Positions 61,802 through 64,000 of a stretch of 64,000 bases of DNA are shown here, in pieces. Origin of the DNA: Papiliotrema nemorosa (taxonomy: Eukaryota; Basidiomycota; Tremellomycetes; Tremellales; Rhynchogastremaceae); contig JASKOT010000020.1 in the NCBI GenBank assembly GCA_032158125.1, forward strand, positions 186,001 through 250,000, written 5' to 3'. How positions within the stretch are numbered: position 1 is the first letter of the stretch; every line of letters starts with the position of its first letter. A program made the position numbers and the translations under genes. The notes under the pieces are model-generated. The model ran no database searches. It was not told the DNA's origin and saw only the letters and a program-made list of their open reading frames with translations.

Positions 61802-61931
61802 TCGGCATAGAATTACAAACAAACATTATACGATGATGACAATGCGATGGTAATGATGCAATGAATGAGATAGATCGGACCCAGCTTCCAGGTCTATGGT
61901 ATGGGAAAAGAAAAGAAGGTCAGATCAAACC

Positions 61932-64000
61932 TCATAGCCGATACGACCTGTCGTTGGACAGCGACTTGGAGGCGGGAGTGACATCTCGCGTCACCTTGGC
62001 CAGCTCCCTCCAGAATCGAGGAGGCAGGTCTGCACCGTGGTACACAAGCTGAGCCTTTAGCCGATGGAGCTTACCCATATTCAAGTCAGCTTACCTCGTT
62101 GTACCCGTGGGTTCTTTCCGCGCCGAGAATCATATCCTTGACTCGAACACTTCGCAGGAAGATGTTCTCGTCAGGAGCTTGAGACTCGACAAATGAGATC
62201 TCGTCATCTCGTTCCAATTGAAAGGTGTTGTCCAAAATCCTAGAGGGTGACGAAGGTCCAGCTTTGGACGCTTCCTTCTCGGACTTCTGTTTTGCCGTCC
62301 ATGCGTTCCACTCCTCGAAGAAGGAGACAACGGTAGAAGGGACCGGACTCTTGTCGGCAGCAGGAGCAGTGATCTTCAAGCGAGCATCGACCGGTCTGTC
62401 TCATTAGCCGGGTCCCTGCTGGATCCACAGAAATGGCTCACCGGTCAGGCATCATAATGTCTGCCTCTGATACACTGCTTTGCTCCATCGAGAACAGCCC
62501 TTCGCTTGACCCGGTGCTCGACGGCTCCGAGCTGGCCTCCGAATCCTCCTTGGTAACCTTGACAGCCTCAACCTGCTTGGAATCCTCTTGTAACGCATCG
62601 ACCTGTACGCGGTCCATCTCAGCCGGTTCCTCGCTGTCCTCGCTTTCCTCGCTTTCCTCGATCGGATCGTCGTCTGCCAACCCTAGTGCTTCTTTCTCCC
62701 TTTTCCTATCCTCCGCCTCCATCTCCGCCACCATAGCGTCTAACTTTGCCAACCAATTCTCCGTCTCCTCCTTTCTCCTCCTGGGAGCGAGTTCAAGCGG
62801 TTCTGGCTGTTCTGCTGCAAAAGTATGAGTGAAAGTGACCTGTCTTTTGCCGTCAAGACTTCGATATTGTAACCGTCTTTGCCTCGTAGGTCGTTTGCTG
62901 AGGAGATGATGCGCCATAGCAGGAGTGAGGCTGGAGTTTGAGTCTCCATCCCATACGGATGCGGTAAAAACTCACGACGATGAAAATATGGGTGAAGAGC
63001 TGCCTTGAAGTTTGTTTCGAGTCTCGATCAATGGCCATTGGCCCGGGACAGGCGAAGATAACAGGGCACTCTGGGCTTGATGAGCGTCATGGCGAAAGAG
63101 TAAGTGTCCAAATCTTTAGAACGTCAGTTCGTGCTCGTTATGGTTCAAAGCATCTCACGTCAAGGTGTAGACTTTGCTCTCCCCTGGGACAATCGACGCC
63201 AAGCTCCGTATGTATTCCTGGATATCGGAGAATGGTTTCTCCACCTCAGACGCATAGACTCTCCCTTCTTCCAGCAGCTCGTCGCGGTGTATCGTCTCTT
63301 GTTGAGGCTTCATATGCCAATCGTGGACTTTGCGCAATCGATACAACATCTCGCCATAGCTTGTTGAGAGGTTTTCCCACGGTATGAGCATGGATGGCGA
63401 TGAGAAGAATGGTAGGACAGAGTATAAATCGCTTTCAGCCATTTGGGTGCCCTCTTCAAGTTGCGATCGTTGAGGAGCAAGAACTGACTGGCTGCGACTG
63501 GAGGGGAGGGACGATGCCTATAAGTCAGTTGATGACATTAGACATGCGAGACGCACTCGTAGGGATGCTGTTTGCAGCAATCGTGTAACATGATCTGCCC
63601 TCTTTGGGTTCATGCTGCTTATGCGAAGCTTCAATCAGCCGTACCCTCGGTGAAACGCTGACAGGCTCACCATGTCGCTACTCAGTGGCTCTATGTGTAC
63701 TCCTGTGACTGATGAGATAAATTGTAGTAGTCCCCGTGGTGGAATGAAACCATGAAGGTCCTCCTTGGAGATGTCGACTTGGGTCATATGCTGCATCTAG
63801 TGAGCCTCTCCACAGCTTAGGTCGATCTCAAGACTCACCTCAGCCCGACTTGCTAGGGTGTACTCCAACTTTGAGAGCTGCTCCACTTCTCCTTCTGCCT
63901 GTAGTACAGTCCGCTCGAGTTCCTTGCCGTTTGCATCCATCGCCGGAACAACGCTGAACGTGATCCCCTTGTTCATCATGAGATCATGAACCAGTCTAGT
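61932..64000 (-). CDS. Unrecognised protein, C-terminal part (cut by right edge)
   Basis: I do not recognise this protein; its 5' end lies beyond the window. Splicing by phase joins at least seven exons. The visible part starts with a helical/coiled segment (GKELERTVLQAEGEVEQLSK). It continues with DISKEDLHGFIPPRGLLQFI, MNPKRADHVTRLLQTASLR, then a conserved-looking block SSPSMLIPWENLSTSYGEML, YRLRKVHDWHMKPQQETI. A Glu/Ser-rich disordered region (62680-62490) follows. The C-terminal domain reads VVSFFEEWNAWTAKQ, SVRVKDMILGAERTHGYNEA, QLVYHGADLPPRFWRELAKV. Stop TGA at 61932-61934. The mix of coiled coil, acidic linker and C-terminal helices resembles a scaffold or chromatin protein, but that is a guess. 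Confidence 0.6.

Overview
The window is a gene-dense, intron-rich fungal nuclear segment carrying about 24 protein genes. Introns are about 40-55 nt with CTNAY-like branch sites, arginine is mostly CGA, and intergenic gaps are mostly 120-800 bp. Protein sequences (AROM, IML2, KGD1, PRP5, Zn2Cys6) and gene structures fit a basidiomycete yeast, most likely Tremellales (Cryptococcus/Kwoniella relatives). That placement is inference; no rRNA or other marker is present. Exon-intron structures were worked out by eye from splice sites, reading phase and family resemblance. Start and stop coordinates are the outer ends of spliced CDSs.

Layout. 1-3081 (-): 5' part of the pentafunctional AROM gene, cut by the window edge. 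3.5-6.9 kb (+): IML2/TTC39-type TPR protein. 7.4-10 kb (+): two unknown genes. 10.7-14.5 kb (-): Zn2Cys6 transcription factor. 14.9-16.9 kb (-): ferroportin-like metal exporter. 17.5-20.7 kb (+): KGD1, the 2-oxoglutarate dehydrogenase E1. 21.5-22.9 kb (-): acidic unknown protein. 23.2-24.9 kb (-): AP-2 mu. 25.3-29.2 kb (+): valyl-tRNA synthetase with two possible starts. 29.4-30.5 kb (+): TRAPP subunit Trs31. 30.7-32.2 kb (-): UBR7-type ubiquitin ligase. 32.5-36 kb (+): PRP5 helicase. 36.6-38.5 kb (-): PP-Z phosphatase. 39.1-42.8 kb (-): RhoGEF with CNH domain. 43.1-43.6 kb (-): acylphosphatase. 43.9-45.7 kb (+): malonyl-transferase-like protein. 46.1-47.7 kb (+): lipoate-protein ligase. 48.1-49 kb (-): TRAPPC2L. 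49.2-50 kb (+): DUF1770/Atg43-like membrane protein. 50.1-50.9 kb (-): peroxiredoxin-like. 51.2-54.3 kb (+): Dpb11/TopBP1. 55.4-56.2 kb (+): unknown. 56.5-59.2 kb (-): tandem pair of an unrecognised family, one copy frame-broken. 59.6-60.8 kb (-): endosomal syntaxin. 60.9-61.8 kb (+): dynactin p27. 61.9-64 kb (-): 3' part of an unrecognised gene running off the edge.

Most genes are ordinary housekeeping genes. Three are linked to mitochondrial lipoate metabolism: KGD1 works in a complex whose E2 is lipoylated, and the malonyl-transferase-like gene sits directly upstream of the lipoate ligase on the same strand. The most unusual points are the loss of the catalytic serine in that transferase-like protein and the tandem pair of unknown genes with one frameshifted copy. 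Others are the likely dual-targeted ValRS, a GC-AG intron in the ferroportin gene and a 16-nt microexon in the acylphosphatase. I saw no transposon, CRISPR array, tRNA or rRNA.
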